Notes under the pieces: generated by a model
Databases searched by the model: none
What the model saw: the letters and a program-made list of their open reading frames with translations, nothing else
What the model was told of the DNA's origin: nothing
Position numbers and translations under genes: made by a program
Assembly: GCF_030268685.1 (NCBI RefSeq)
Contig: NZ_BSRQ01000010.1
Coordinates: forward strand, 1-64,000
Length of the DNA: 64,000 nucleotides
Reading direction: 5' to 3'
From: Microtetraspora sp. NBRC 13810
Lineage (GTDB): Bacteria > Actinomycetota > Actinomycetes > Streptosporangiales > Streptosporangiaceae
In this document: one piece after another, positions 15,343-24,697 of the stretch
How positions within the stretch are numbered: position 1 is the first letter of the stretch
How the letters are laid out: each line of letters opens with the position of its first letter

Positions 15343-16608
15343 CTAGGCAGGGCCCCGGCGGATGGGAACCCCGTCCGACTCGGCGGGCGCCGGACGGGCG
15401 GGGCCTGCGCCGAAGGCGTCCGCGCAGAGCTGGGCGAACCACCGCACTCCCGGCAGCAGGAGCAGCCAGCCGGCCAGCGCCCAGCCCAGGTGGAGGTGCT
15501 GCGCCGCGTGGGCGAAGGCCGCCACGCCGTGGGCGCGCAGCCCGTCGGCGCGCTCGTAGGTCATCCGGCGCAGCCCGGCCGGATGCCGCTCGGCGGGCAG
15601 GATCCGCAGCGACACCGGCCGCCCGCGGGTGATCCAGCCGCCCACCTCGGCGCACCGCGCGCAGGAGGCGGCGACGTGCAGGTCGGCGTGCGGCAGGCCG
15701 GGGTACGGCCGCGCGCGGGGCAGCCAGGGGCGCACCCGGTCCCGGTAGTCCGCCCAGTCCGCGCCGAACCGGCCGGCGAGGTGCCCGCCCTCGTGCCAGG
15801 CGGCCAGCCCCGCCCCGTAGGCGAACGAGAGCCCCGCGGCGGCGGCGAACCGGAGGTCCGCCACCGCCAGCACCAGGTAAGCGCCCGTCACGGCCGCCTG
15901 CATCGGATTGCGGACGTAGGCGTACGGCCCGCCGGTGACGAGGCGTTTCGGCGGGTCGTACGGCACCGGTGTGCCACCCGCGACGGCGAACTCGCGTACG
16001 GCGGCGAGCCCGAGGAGCAGCGGCACGGCGAGCGCCTGCGCCAGCAGGCCGATCGCCCACCCGGGCTGCCGCCAGGCCCCGGTGAGCGCGAGGGGGACGC
16101 CGAGCGCGAGCCCGCCCGCGAGGATCACCTGGAACGTCACCCGCCAGGGCAGCCGGCGGTCCGCGGCGGTCCACCGGGCCAGCAGCAGGCCGGGCAGCAG
16201 GCAGCACGCGATCGCGATGGCCTCGCCGTACAGCCATCCCGCGCCCAGTGTCACGACCGGACCGGCCAGTGGCATCAGGGCCAGGTCCAGCCAGCCGAAG
16301 GCGGCGAGCACGAGCGGCAGCGGGAGCGTGCGCAGGACGTGCGCGGGCAGCGCGCCCCACAGCAGCGCCCAGCCGAGGAGCAGGTCGGCGGGCACGCCCG
16401 CGACGAGGGCGCCCTCGGCGGCGAACGTCCACCAGCCCGCGTGCGCCGCGACGACGTTGGCCACCGCCAGGGTGAGCAGGTTCCACGCGGTGGCGAGGAT
16501 CATCGCGGCGAGGTCTCGCGAACCCGGCCGCCGTACGGCCACGGCGATCCAGACGGCCGCCACCGGCGCGAAGAGCGCGACACCGCGGATCAGGGCCGGG
16601 TCGTTCAC
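15343..16608 (-). CDS. Membrane ICMT/PEMT-type methyltransferase fused to a DCC (DUF393)-like domain
   Basis: The 421-residue product has an N-terminal membrane part of about eight hydrophobic segments ending in KRLVTGGPYAYVRNPMQ (around residue 225), the signature of isoprenylcysteine/phospholipid-type integral methyltransferases, with the SAM-binding HEGGHL...YRDRVRPWLPR after it. From about residue 310 the chain reads as a soluble DCC-like thioredoxin-fold domain: SCARCAEVGGW has the Cys-x-x-Cys, and RADGLRAHGVAAFAHA plus a WLLLLPGVRW end match DUF393. I know both families separately; the fusion is less usual. The GTG start overlaps the stop of 16605-17510 by GTGA, so the two are translationally coupled. 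Confidence 0.75.
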   Translation of the reverse strand: MNDPALIRGVALFAPVAAVWIAVAVRRPGSRDLAAMILATAWNLLTLAVANVVAAHAGWWTFAAEGALVAGVPADLLLGWALLWGALPAHVLRTLPLPLVLAAFGWLDLALMPLAGPVVTLGAGWLYGEAIAIACCLLPGLLLARWTAADRRLPWRVTFQVILAGGLALGVPLALTGAWRQPGWAIGLLAQALAVPLLLGLAAVREFAVAGGTPVPYDPPKRLVTGGPYAYVRNPMQAAVTGAYLVLAVADLRFAAAAGLSFAYGAGLAAWHEGGHLAGRFGADWADYRDRVRPWLPRARPYPGLPHADLHVAASCARCAEVGGWITRGRPVSLRILPAERHPAGLRRMTYERADGLRAHGVAAFAHAAQHLHLGWALAGWLLLLPGVRWFAQLCADAFGAGPARPAPAESDGVPIRRGPA

Positions 16609-17510
16609 GGGACGAACGTCCTGCCGAGGTAGCCGGCCGCCTCGGCCGCCGCGTAGCGCTGGAGCGGGCCGAAGTACCACCCCGGGTCGAACGTACGGCG
16701 GTAGCCGAGGGTGACCTCCAGCCTGCCGCCGCGCCAGTCGAACACCGCCTGACGCAGGTCGAGCCAGCGGGCGAGGGTGGTGTCCTCGACGACCGCGAAG
16801 ACGACCCGGCCGGGCGAGCGCTCGCTCACCCGCAGCGTCATGGACCGGGGTTCCAGCGGGGCTCCGATGCCGAGCGAACGACGCGGCGTGAAGGTGATCG
16901 TGCGGGTGTCGCCGAGGTCCAGCCCGGTGCCCTCGGAGCGCAGCGGCAGGGGGAAGCCGAGCCGCAGGAACGCCGAGTCGAAGGGCCCGAACCGGGGTTC
17001 GGCGGCCAGCGCGCGCTCGACATCCGCCGCCGATCCGATCGCCCGGCTGACGGTCACCTCGTTGTCCCTGGGCAGCGAGGCCACCGTCCCCTCCAGGGCG
17101 GCGGCGACGATGAGCGGCGCGACCAGCAGGCTGATCTGCCCCTTGCCTCCCGGACCGCTTCCGCGGCGCCTGTCGTGGTCGATGAACACCCCGACGAACG
17201 CGCCGACCAGGTAGAACAGCGGCGCGGCCATCACCAGGCAGACGATCCCCTCGCCGAGCAGCGGGCCGGCGAGTGCCAGGGCCACCGTCATGGACGCCAT
17301 GATCATCCCGGTGGTGCCGCGGGGCCGGACGGTGAGGGCGACGGTGACGGCGATCACGGCCGGCAGGCCGACGTAGAACAGCGCCGTCTGTTCCAGGTGG
17401 CCCTCGTGCAGCACCCGGTAGAGCAGCATCGCGGCGAACAGCGCCGCCAGTACTCCGGCCAGCGTCCATCGTGCCTCGCGCTGCGGTCCCCGTTCAGGTT
17501 CCACATCCAC
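16605..17510 (-). CDS. Membrane protein with C-terminal SRPBCC-like domain, unknown function
   Basis: The 301-residue product has about four transmembrane segments (roughly residues 18-36, 43-60, 68-90, 95-112), a short basic cytoplasmic loop (DHDRRRGSGPGGKG), another hydrophobic segment, and then a ~170-residue soluble part rich in beta strands ending YRRTFDPGWYFGPLQRYAAAEAAGYL. That end resembles SRPBCC/polyketide-cyclase-type folds that bind hydrophobic molecules. It is the first gene of a two-gene operon with the methyltransferase fusion and faces the TetR gene across an operator, so TetR probably controls both. Confidence 0.65.
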   Translation of the reverse strand: MDVEPERGPQREARWTLAGVLAALFAAMLLYRVLHEGHLEQTALFYVGLPAVIAVTVALTVRPRGTTGMIMASMTVALALAGPLLGEGIVCLVMAAPLFYLVGAFVGVFIDHDRRRGSGPGGKGQISLLVAPLIVAAALEGTVASLPRDNEVTVSRAIGSAADVERALAAEPRFGPFDSAFLRLGFPLPLRSEGTGLDLGDTRTITFTPRRSLGIGAPLEPRSMTLRVSERSPGRVVFAVVEDTTLARWLDLRQAVFDWRGGRLEVTLGYRRTFDPGWYFGPLQRYAAAEAAGYLGRTFVP

Positions 17511-17526
17511 CGCCTTAACCAGAAGA

Positions 17527-17544
17527 TTTAATCAAGTGATTAAA
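17527..17544. promoter_or_regulatory. TetR operator
   Basis: TTTAATCA-AG-TGATTAAA is a perfect 18-bp palindrome and strikingly AT-rich for this DNA. It lies in the 75-bp gap between the divergent membrane-protein and TetR genes, as expected for an autoregulated TetR site. Confidence 0.8.
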
Positions 17545-17585
17545 CCGTATGATGAGCGGATGGGAGACTGTCAAGCGGGGGTGCG

Positions 17586-18251
17586 GTGACCGAGAAGCAG
17601 CAGTCCGGAGCGGAGACCCGCGACCGGCTGATCGACGCCGCCGCCGAGACCGTGCGGAGCCAGGGGTACGCGGGCACCAGCGCGCGGGCCATCGCCAAGG
17701 CGGCCGGGGTGAATTCGGCGCTGGTCTTCTACCATTTCGGTGGGGTCGACCCGCTGCTGCTGGCCGCGCTGGACCGGTCCTCCGAGCAGCGCATGGCGGC
17801 CTACCGGCAGGCCGTGCAGAAGGCCGGGAACCTGGAGGAGCTCGTCGAGACGGCCAGCGCGATCTACCGGGCCGACCTCGAAGGCGGGCACATCACGCTC
17901 TTCTCCGAGCTGGTCGGCGCGAGCATCGCCCGGCCCGAGCTCCGCTCGGAGATCACCTCCCGGGCCGAGCCGTGGATCGAGTTCATCGAGCAGGCCCTGG
18001 ACCGGGTGATCGGCGGATCGCCGCTGGCCAGGCTGCTGCCGCCGCGCGATCTCGCCTACGCGGCGATCACGTTCTACCTCGGTGTCAACCTGTTCACCCA
18101 CCTCGACGCCGACCGTACACGCACCCAGGCCCTCTTCGACCTGGCCGAACGGGTCGCGCCCCGGGCGAGACTGCTCACCATGCGCGTCCCGGGCCGCCGC
18201 AGACCGCCACGGGAAGGCGACCGCCCCGACGGCACCGCCCCGGCCCGTTAG
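17586..18251 (+). CDS. TetR-family regulator
   Basis: The 221-residue product has the TetR HTH at residues about 10-58: TRDRLIDAAAETVRSQGYAG... then SARAIAKAAGVNSALVFYHFGG. The C-terminal ligand domain is all-helical with no specific family signature I recognise; the last ~25 residues are Arg/Pro-rich and probably disordered. GTG 17586 is preceded by GGGGG. By position it represses the two-gene membrane operon on the other strand and itself through the palindrome at 17527-17544. A lipid-like ligand is a reasonable guess from the target genes. Confidence 0.85.
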   Translation: MTEKQQSGAETRDRLIDAAAETVRSQGYAGTSARAIAKAAGVNSALVFYHFGGVDPLLLAALDRSSEQRMAAYRQAVQKAGNLEELVETASAIYRADLEGGHITLFSELVGASIARPELRSEITSRAEPWIEFIEQALDRVIGGSPLARLLPPRDLAYAAITFYLGVNLFTHLDADRTRTQALFDLAERVAPRARLLTMRVPGRRRPPREGDRPDGTAPAR

Positions 18252-18476
18252 CGCCCGGCACCGCCCCGCCGCCCGGGACGAGCCCCCGCCTGTGGCCGCC
18301 GTTGTGCCGGCGGCGGCCGAGGCGCCGCCGGTGGAGGAGGATGCCGGTCGCGGCGGGTGCGGTGGTGAGGCGGCGGACGGTGGTGTTCACCCGGATGCCC
18401 GGTTCATGAGCAGATCACGGTCGATCGGTGATCAACTCCCTGGGACCGGGAAGCCGCCGCTCACAGACTTGAAACC

Positions 18477-19955
18477 ATGAAACGAAACGCCGTGATCGGC
18501 GCCACCACCCTTGCCCTGCTGGCTGTCACGCCGGCCGTACCGGCCCAGGCCGACACCCCGGTCTGGGGCCGCTGCGCCGCCGTGACCGGGCTCGACCCCC
18601 GGCAGGAGTGCACGACCCTCCAGGTGCCGCTCGACTACCGTGCGCCCGGCAAGGAGACCGTCACGCTGGCCGTCTCCCGGATCCGCACAGCCGTGCCGGG
18701 GCTGCGCAGGGGGGTGCTGCTGTTCATTCCGGGCGGGCCGGGCAGTCCCGGCCTGTCCCGTCCGAGCACGCTGGCGCGCTCCATGCCCAAGGAGGTGCTC
18801 GACCGTTATGACCTGGTCAGCTTCGACCCGCGTGGGGTCGGCGCCAGTACGCTCGCGTCCTGCGACCTCGCCCACGCCGACCTGGACCCCACCCTGCTCA
18901 AGCCCTGGCCGGACGCGGACGGCGGCATCGCGCGCAACACCGCCTGGTCCCGCAGGCTCGCCGCCGCCTGCGCGCGCAACGGCGGCCCGGTGGTGCGCAG
19001 CATCAGCACCCGCACCGCGGCCAGGGACATCGAACGCATCCGGCGCGCCCTCGGCGAGCAGCGGCTGTCCTACTGGGGCGTCTCCTACGGTACGTACGCC
19101 GGCGCCGCCTACGCCACGATGTTCCCCGGCAACACCGATCGGGTGATCCTGGACAGCAACGACGATCCCAACCCGGACAAGGTGGCCCGCGGCTGGCTGG
19201 CCAACTACGCGATCGGCGTGGAGGACCGGTTCCCCGACTTCGCCGCCTGGGCGGCCGATCGCGACGAGGAGTACGGCCTGGGCGGCACGCCGGCCGCGGT
19301 CCGCCGTACCACGCTGGAACTCGCGGCCCGCCTGGACCGCAAGCCTCTCCCCTGGCCCGGCGCCAACCCGCCCGAGCTGAACGGCAACGTCCTGCGCGAC
19401 ACGATGCTGAACGCGTTCTACGCCGACTCGCGCTTCCCCGCCCTGGCCGGGCTGATGAAGACGGCGGCGGCCTCGGGCCCGCTCCCCACGGCCGTCGCCC
19501 CGCCGGAGGCCCAGATGCAGAACACCGCCGCCACCGCCGGCGCGACCATGTGCAACGACGTGGAGTGGCCGGACTCGACCCGGCTGCACGAGCGGCTGGT
19601 CACCCAGGACAGGAAGGCCCACCCGCTGACCGCCGGCATGCCGGTCAACCTGGGCCCCTGCGCGTACTGGCCGTGGCGGCCCGCCGAGCCGCCGGTGCGC
19701 ATCACCGCCAAGGGCCCGTCCAACGTGCTCCTGGTGCAGAACCTGCGCGACCCCTCCACGCCGTACGCCGGCGCGCTGAAGATGCGCGAGGCGTTCGGCG
19801 ACCGGGCGCGGATGGTCGCCGTCGACGCGGGCGGGCACGGCTCCTACCTCGCCAACGGGAACGCGTGCGGCGACCGGGCCGTCACCGACTTCCTGGTCAC
19901 CGGCACCCGCCCGGCCCGCGACACGCTCTGCCGCGCCGCGTCGCCGACCCGGTGA
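18477..19955 (+). CDS. Secreted alpha/beta hydrolase, tripeptidyl-aminopeptidase type
   Basis: The 492-residue product has a Sec signal peptide (KRNAVIGATTLALLAVTPAV, cleavage after AQA) and an alpha/beta-hydrolase fold. It shows the oxyanion-hole FIPGGPGSPG (about residue 80), the DPRGVGAS segment (about 118), the nucleophile elbow GVSYGTYAG (about 200), and near the C terminus LLVQNLRDPSTPY with the acid and AGGHGSYL with the catalytic His. This order and the four Cys match Streptomyces TAP/SlpD-like secreted peptidases that remove peptides from protein N termini. ATG 18477 starts directly at the signal peptide. Confidence 0.87.
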   Translation: MKRNAVIGATTLALLAVTPAVPAQADTPVWGRCAAVTGLDPRQECTTLQVPLDYRAPGKETVTLAVSRIRTAVPGLRRGVLLFIPGGPGSPGLSRPSTLARSMPKEVLDRYDLVSFDPRGVGASTLASCDLAHADLDPTLLKPWPDADGGIARNTAWSRRLAAACARNGGPVVRSISTRTAARDIERIRRALGEQRLSYWGVSYGTYAGAAYATMFPGNTDRVILDSNDDPNPDKVARGWLANYAIGVEDRFPDFAAWAADRDEEYGLGGTPAAVRRTTLELAARLDRKPLPWPGANPPELNGNVLRDTMLNAFYADSRFPALAGLMKTAAASGPLPTAVAPPEAQMQNTAATAGATMCNDVEWPDSTRLHERLVTQDRKAHPLTAGMPVNLGPCAYWPWRPAEPPVRITAKGPSNVLLVQNLRDPSTPYAGALKMREAFGDRARMVAVDAGGHGSYLANGNACGDRAVTDFLVTGTRPARDTLCRAASPTR

Positions 19956-19967
19956 CGCGCCCGCCCG

Positions 19968-20306
19968 CTACACCGCGGGCGGCCCTTCCCCGTCCGGCCG
20001 CGCGGCGGGGTCGTAGGAGTGGACGGTGGTGAGCTCGGCCAGCCCGGAGACCGTCAGGACGGGCGTGAGGAGCGGGGGGGCGATGAGCTGGATGCGCTCG
20101 GCGTGCTCGAAGAGCGTGGTCAGGCCGGCGCTGTCGAGGTAGTCGACCGCGGTGAGGTCCACGAGCAGCGGGGTCTGGCCCGTGGCGGCCCGGGTGAGGG
20201 CCTCCGCCAGGGCGGCGGCGTTGCTCATGTCGATCTCACCGGTGGCGGTCAGGACCACGGTGCCGTCCGGACGCCGGGAGGTGGCGAGGGTGAGAGGTGT
20301 GGTCAT
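19968..20306 (-). CDS. STAS-domain anti-sigma factor antagonist
   Basis: The 112-residue product is a single STAS domain: GTVVLTATGEIDMSNAAAL near the start and LLVDLTAVDYLDSAGLTTLF in the middle, where the Ser of DSAGL is the expected phosphorylation site. In partner switching, the unphosphorylated antagonist binds an RsbW-type kinase and frees a sigma factor; SpoIIE/RsbU phosphatases dephosphorylate it. The ATG overlaps the stop of the upstream giant kinase/phosphatase gene by one base (TGATG), so the two are coupled and are very likely partners. Confidence 0.92.
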   Translation of the reverse strand: MTTPLTLATSRRPDGTVVLTATGEIDMSNAAALAEALTRAATGQTPLLVDLTAVDYLDSAGLTTLFEHAERIQLIAPPLLTPVLTVSGLAELTTVHSYDPAARPDGEGPPAV

Positions 20307-23300
20307 CAGCTGATCCTCGTGTGCATCTCAACGGTCGTGCCGGCCGGGCCGGGCTTGATGGTCACCTGGTGCATCATGGCGTGCATGAGGGTTATCCCCC
20401 GGCCGCGGTGCGGCGAAGGGGAACCGGGAACCTTCCAGTAGCCGGTGTCGGTCACCGTCACCCGCAGGTCGCTCACCGTGGCGGCGGCGTACAGGCGGAC
20501 GGTGTGCCCGGGGGTGTGCCGGTGTCCGTGCTCGATGGCGTTGGCGCATGCCTCCCCCGCGGCGACCAGGACCTTCTGGATCTGCGAGGGGTGGAGGTCG
20601 CAGCGGGTCAGCCACGCGCGCAGCGCGGACCGCACCGGGGCGAGCTGGGCGGACATCGCGGGGAAGTGCACCTCCAGCGGCGCCGGATGCCGGTAAACGA
20701 GCAGGGCGACATCGTCGTCGTAGCCCTCCGCGGGCGAGAGATCCGTCATGAGCCGCGTCGCCAGCTCGTCCACCGGAAGACTCTGCCCGGCCCGGACAGC
20801 CGCGCCGGCCCGGCCGATCCCCGCGTCCAGCGAGTGGCGGCGGCGCTCCACCAGGCCGTCGGTGTACAGCATCAGGGTGGCCCGGGCGGGCACGGTGCAG
20901 CTCGCCTCCGGCCGGGGATGACCCGGGCGGACCGCCAGCGGAATGGAACCGGCCTCCGCCAGGAGCCGGATGGTGCCGTCCGGATAGGCGAGGATGCCCG
21001 GCGGATGACCGGCGCTGGAGTAGGTGAAGTCACCGGTCTCCGGGTCGAGGACGCCGACGAAGACGGTGGTGCACCTGGCGCCGGGGATCAGCGCGGCGAA
21101 GCGGTCCAGCGCGGCGATCGTCGGAGCGGGCCGGGTGTCCTGGAGGAGCAGGGCGCGGCAGGCGCTGCGCAACTGGCCCATGATGGTGGCGGCCTGCAGG
21201 CCACGGCCGACGCAGTCGCCGACGACGATGCCGATCCGGCCGCCGGGAAGCTGGACGGTGTCGTACCAGTCGCCGCCGATCTCCAGCGGGCGGGTGGCCG
21301 GCTCGTAGCGGACGGCGAAGCCGGCGGGCAGCCGGGAGGGGCCGAGGATGGCGCGCTGGAGGGCCAGGGCGGTCTCGCGCTGCTGGTCGATCTGGTGCGC
21401 CCGGTGCAGGGCCTGCCCGAGGTAGCCCGCCAGCAGTGCCAGCAGGGTCTGGTCCTCGGTGCTGAAGGGCCGGTTCTCGCCCAGGTCGATCCATACGGCG
21501 AGGAGCCCGTCGGGATGCTCCAGCGTGATCCCGGCGCACGCCGTCTCGCCGACGACCGGGGTCAGCAGGGGACGCTCGCGCAGGGCGCCGATCGACTCCC
21601 GCTCCTCCGGCGGCAGTTCGGCCCATCCGCCTGCCGCCTCGGTGGACACCAGCACCGGCTCCCCCGCCTCGGGGAAGGTGACCGCCATGACCCGGCGGGC
21701 GTACCACACGTCCCGGAACTCCTCCAGGGCTCCCAGGAGGGCGTCGGGCAGGCTCTCCGCCTCCGACAGGCGGACGCTCACTGCCGCCATGGCCGTCTCC
21801 CGCTGCACGGCGTAGTGCTCGGCGGTGACGTCGCGGAAGGTGCCGACGGTCACCCGTCGGCCGGTGTCGGGGTCCTCGACCGGGTTGAAGGTGGCCGCCA
21901 CCCACAGCCGGTGCCCGTCGCGGTGGGTGACCGGGCTGATGTGGCTCCCCCGCCGCTCCCCCACGACCAGGTCGAACGCCTCCCTGGCCAGCCGGTGCGC
22001 CTCGGCGTCGGAGGTCTCGCTCGGCCACCACGGGTGGTGCGGCGTGTACGGCAGGCCCTCGGGACCGTAGCCGAGGATGTCGGTGAACGCCTTGTTGATC
22101 TCCACGATGGCGCCGTCCTCGTCGCTGACGAAGAACGCCTCCTGCACGGAGTCGATCAACGCGGTGCGCCACCTGGCGTGGTGGTCGCGCAGCCGGGTCA
22201 TCTCCACGTTGGCCCGCACCCGGGCGAGGAGTTCGGCGGCGGAGAACGGCTTGACCAGGTAGTCGTCGGCCCCGGCGCCCAGCCCCTCGATCGACGCCTC
22301 CTGCCCGGCGCGGGCGGACAGCAGCAGCACGGGGACGCTCGCCGTACGGGTGTCGGCGCGCAGGGCGGCAACCAGTTGCAGGCCGTCCAGGCGGGGCATC
22401 ATCACGTCGCTGACCACCAGGTCGGGGGCGTCGGCGCGGATCGTCTCCAGGGCGGCGCGGCCGTCGGTGACCGCGTCCACCTGGTATCCGGCGGCCCGGA
22501 GCAGCCGGGTGAGATATTGCCGCATGTCCGCGTTGTCGTCGGCGATGAGCACCCGGGCCGGGGTCGCGCCGGCCCGGCCCGGCCGGAACTCCGCGCCGCC
22601 GAGTGAGGGCTCGACGCCGGTGTCCGCCGGTGGGCCGGCGCCGTCGTGCGGCAGCCAGCGCAACGCCTCCTGCACGAAGGGCTCGGCGGCGCCGGAGACC
22701 CCGTCCCGGCCGCCGGGCGAGATCACGCTCCCGGCGTCGGAGACTCCGTCCTGACCGCCGGGCGGGACCACGCTCCCGGCGGCGAGGTGCCCGGCGCCGG
22801 ACGGCAGGCGGATGGTGAAGGCGGTGCCGCCGTGCTCGCGGCTGTCCGCGGTGATGGTGCCGCCGTGCAGGCCCACCAGCTCCCTGACCAGCGCCAGGCC
22901 GATGCCGCTGCCCTCGTTGGACCGGGAACGGGCGTTCTCGATCCGGTGGAACCGCTCGAACAGCCGCGGCATCTCCTGCTCCGGCACGCCGACGCCGGTG
23001 TCGGCGACGGTGAGCACCGCCTGCCCGTCCTCGTGCCGCAACGCCACCCCGATGGAACCCTCGAAGGTGAACTTCAACGCGTTGCTCAGCAGGTTGAGGA
23101 TGACCTTCTCCCACATCTCGCGGTCCACGTGCACCGGGCCGGGCAGCGGCGGGCAGTCCACCTCGAAGGCCAGGCCGGCCTTCTCCACGGCGGACCGGAA
23201 GACGCTGGCGAGATCGACGGTGACGGCGGCGAGGTCCACCGGCTCGAAGCGGGCCCGCATCCGGCCGGCCTCGATGCGGGAGAAGTCCAGCAGGGTGTTG

Positions 23301-24487
23301 ACGAGCTTGCCGAGCCTGAGCCCGTTGCGGTGGATGAACTCCAGCTCCTCCCTGACCCCCTCGTCACCGTCGGCGAACCGGGCGCGCAGCTCCTGCAGCG
23401 GCCCCATGATCAGGGTCAGCGGGGTGCGGAACTCGTGGCTGATGTTGGAGAAGAAGGTGGTCTTGGCCCGGTCCAGCTCGGCCAGCTCCTCCGCGCGCCT
23501 GAGCTGTGCCTGGGAGGCGATCGCGGCGTTGACCAGCGCGGCGGTCTGCCGTGCCACCAGGGCGAGGAACGACGTGTACGCCTCGTCCAGCGCCCGGCCG
23601 GCCCGCGCCGCGAGCACGATCGTGCCGATGGTCTGCCCGCCGGTCTCGCCGGCCAGCGGGAGCACCACCGCCTGGGTCGGCGGGGCCTGCCATCCTCCGG
23701 CGGGCAGCGGGGGGAAGCGCCCGGCCAGGTCGGTCACGGTCACCGGGGCGCCGGTGCGCAGCACCTCCCGCACCGGCCAGCCGCCGGGCCCCTGCGCGAG
23801 CGTGGCCGGATCGGCGCCCGCCGGGCTGAGCGCGGCGGGGGCCAGCTCGTCGGTCCCCGGGCGGCGCAGGTAGATCGCGGCGAACGGCACGTCCTCCGCG
23901 GCCCGGCCGAGCGCCTGGGCCACCAGGCCGCACGCCTCGGTGACGGTGCGGGCGTGGCCGGCCAGCGCCCCCATGTCCTGGAGCACCGCGAGGCGCCGCT
24001 CCCCGATGACCCGCTCGGTGGTGTCGCTCACCGCGGTGAACACGCCGCGCACCACGCCCTCGTCGTCGTGCAGCGGGCTGTAGGAGTAGGTCCAGTACGT
24101 CTCCTCCAGGTAGCCGTGCCGTACCAGCGGGAGCAGCAGGTCCTCCGACCAGGTGGCCTCGCCGGTGGTCATCACCGAGTGCAGCATCGGCCCGATGATG
24201 TGCCAGATCTCGCCCCACACCTGGTCGCCCGGCTTGGCCAGCGCCGGGTGGTTGGTGCCGAGCAGCGGCAGGTAGGCGTCGTTGTAGAGGAAGCGGAGCT
24301 CCTTCTCCCACCACACGATCATGGGGAAGCGGGAGGTGAGGCAGATCCGCACGGCGGTGCGCAGGCTGGACGGCCACGCCCCCGGCTCCCCCATGGACGT
24401 CTCGGCCCACGGGTGCGCCCGCATCCGCACGGCCATCTCGCCGGCGCCGGGAAACACCAGGTCCACCGGATCCGCATCGCTCACCAC
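20306..24487 (-). CDS. Hybrid histidine kinase / response receiver / SpoIIE phosphatase / RsbW-like fusion
   Basis: The 1,393-residue product joins, in order: PAS (about 10-150, with a WWEKELRFLYNDAY core), GAF (160-310), HisKA (330-395, NISHEFRTPLTLIM with the phospho-His), HATPase_c (440-550, NLLSNALKFTFEGS, GSGIGLALVRELVG), receiver (620-740, RVLIADDNADMR and VVSDVMMPRLDG with the phospho-Asp), PAS (760-880), GAF (890-1030), SpoIIE/PP2C phosphatase (1050-1250, GIVVGDCVGRGLQAA) and an RsbW-like HATPase_c_2 (1270-1390, GEACANAIEHGHR). One protein thus couples two-component sensing to partner switching on the adjacent STAS protein. GTG 24487 has GGGAGAGG upstream. No transmembrane segment is seen. 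Confidence 0.93.
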   Translation of the reverse strand: MVSDADPVDLVFPGAGEMAVRMRAHPWAETSMGEPGAWPSSLRTAVRICLTSRFPMIVWWEKELRFLYNDAYLPLLGTNHPALAKPGDQVWGEIWHIIGPMLHSVMTTGEATWSEDLLLPLVRHGYLEETYWTYSYSPLHDDEGVVRGVFTAVSDTTERVIGERRLAVLQDMGALAGHARTVTEACGLVAQALGRAAEDVPFAAIYLRRPGTDELAPAALSPAGADPATLAQGPGGWPVREVLRTGAPVTVTDLAGRFPPLPAGGWQAPPTQAVVLPLAGETGGQTIGTIVLAARAGRALDEAYTSFLALVARQTAALVNAAIASQAQLRRAEELAELDRAKTTFFSNISHEFRTPLTLIMGPLQELRARFADGDEGVREELEFIHRNGLRLGKLVNTLLDFSRIEAGRMRARFEPVDLAAVTVDLASVFRSAVEKAGLAFEVDCPPLPGPVHVDREMWEKVILNLLSNALKFTFEGSIGVALRHEDGQAVLTVADTGVGVPEQEMPRLFERFHRIENARSRSNEGSGIGLALVRELVGLHGGTITADSREHGGTAFTIRLPSGAGHLAAGSVVPPGGQDGVSDAGSVISPGGRDGVSGAAEPFVQEALRWLPHDGAGPPADTGVEPSLGGAEFRPGRAGATPARVLIADDNADMRQYLTRLLRAAGYQVDAVTDGRAALETIRADAPDLVVSDVMMPRLDGLQLVAALRADTRTASVPVLLLSARAGQEASIEGLGAGADDYLVKPFSAAELLARVRANVEMTRLRDHHARWRTALIDSVQEAFFVSDEDGAIVEINKAFTDILGYGPEGLPYTPHHPWWPSETSDAEAHRLAREAFDLVVGERRGSHISPVTHRDGHRLWVAATFNPVEDPDTGRRVTVGTFRDVTAEHYAVQRETAMAAVSVRLSEAESLPDALLGALEEFRDVWYARRVMAVTFPEAGEPVLVSTEAAGGWAELPPEERESIGALRERPLLTPVVGETACAGITLEHPDGLLAVWIDLGENRPFSTEDQTLLALLAGYLGQALHRAHQIDQQRETALALQRAILGPSRLPAGFAVRYEPATRPLEIGGDWYDTVQLPGGRIGIVVGDCVGRGLQAATIMGQLRSACRALLLQDTRPAPTIAALDRFAALIPGARCTTVFVGVLDPETGDFTYSSAGHPPGILAYPDGTIRLLAEAGSIPLAVRPGHPRPEASCTVPARATLMLYTDGLVERRRHSLDAGIGRAGAAVRAGQSLPVDELATRLMTDLSPAEGYDDDVALLVYRHPAPLEVHFPAMSAQLAPVRSALRAWLTRCDLHPSQIQKVLVAAGEACANAIEHGHRHTPGHTVRLYAAATVSDLRVTVTDTGYWKVPGSPSPHRGRGITLMHAMMHQVTIKPGPAGTTVEMHTRIS

Positions 24488-24697
24488 GTCACCTCTCCCT
24501 CGAAGCGCCTCGCCGAGGTGCGGCACGGCCTCACCAGCACCGGCGGTGAACTGCAGTGCGGCATTCCGTAGGATAGGCCAGCCGTCCCCGTACGACGGCA
24601 TACCCGCCCTCCGCGCCGGAAAGGGAGCGAGGAAGGTAGGGAAGTGAGACGGGCCACCCGCGGTTCCGTCCCCGACCGACCCCTTCGCTTAGGAGAC

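Noticed and set aside
18413-18433. Inverted repeat GATCAC...GTGATC upstream of the secreted hydrolase
   Set aside because: Six-base arms around a 9-nt centre are likely by chance, and no regulator gene or promoter hexamers support an operator.
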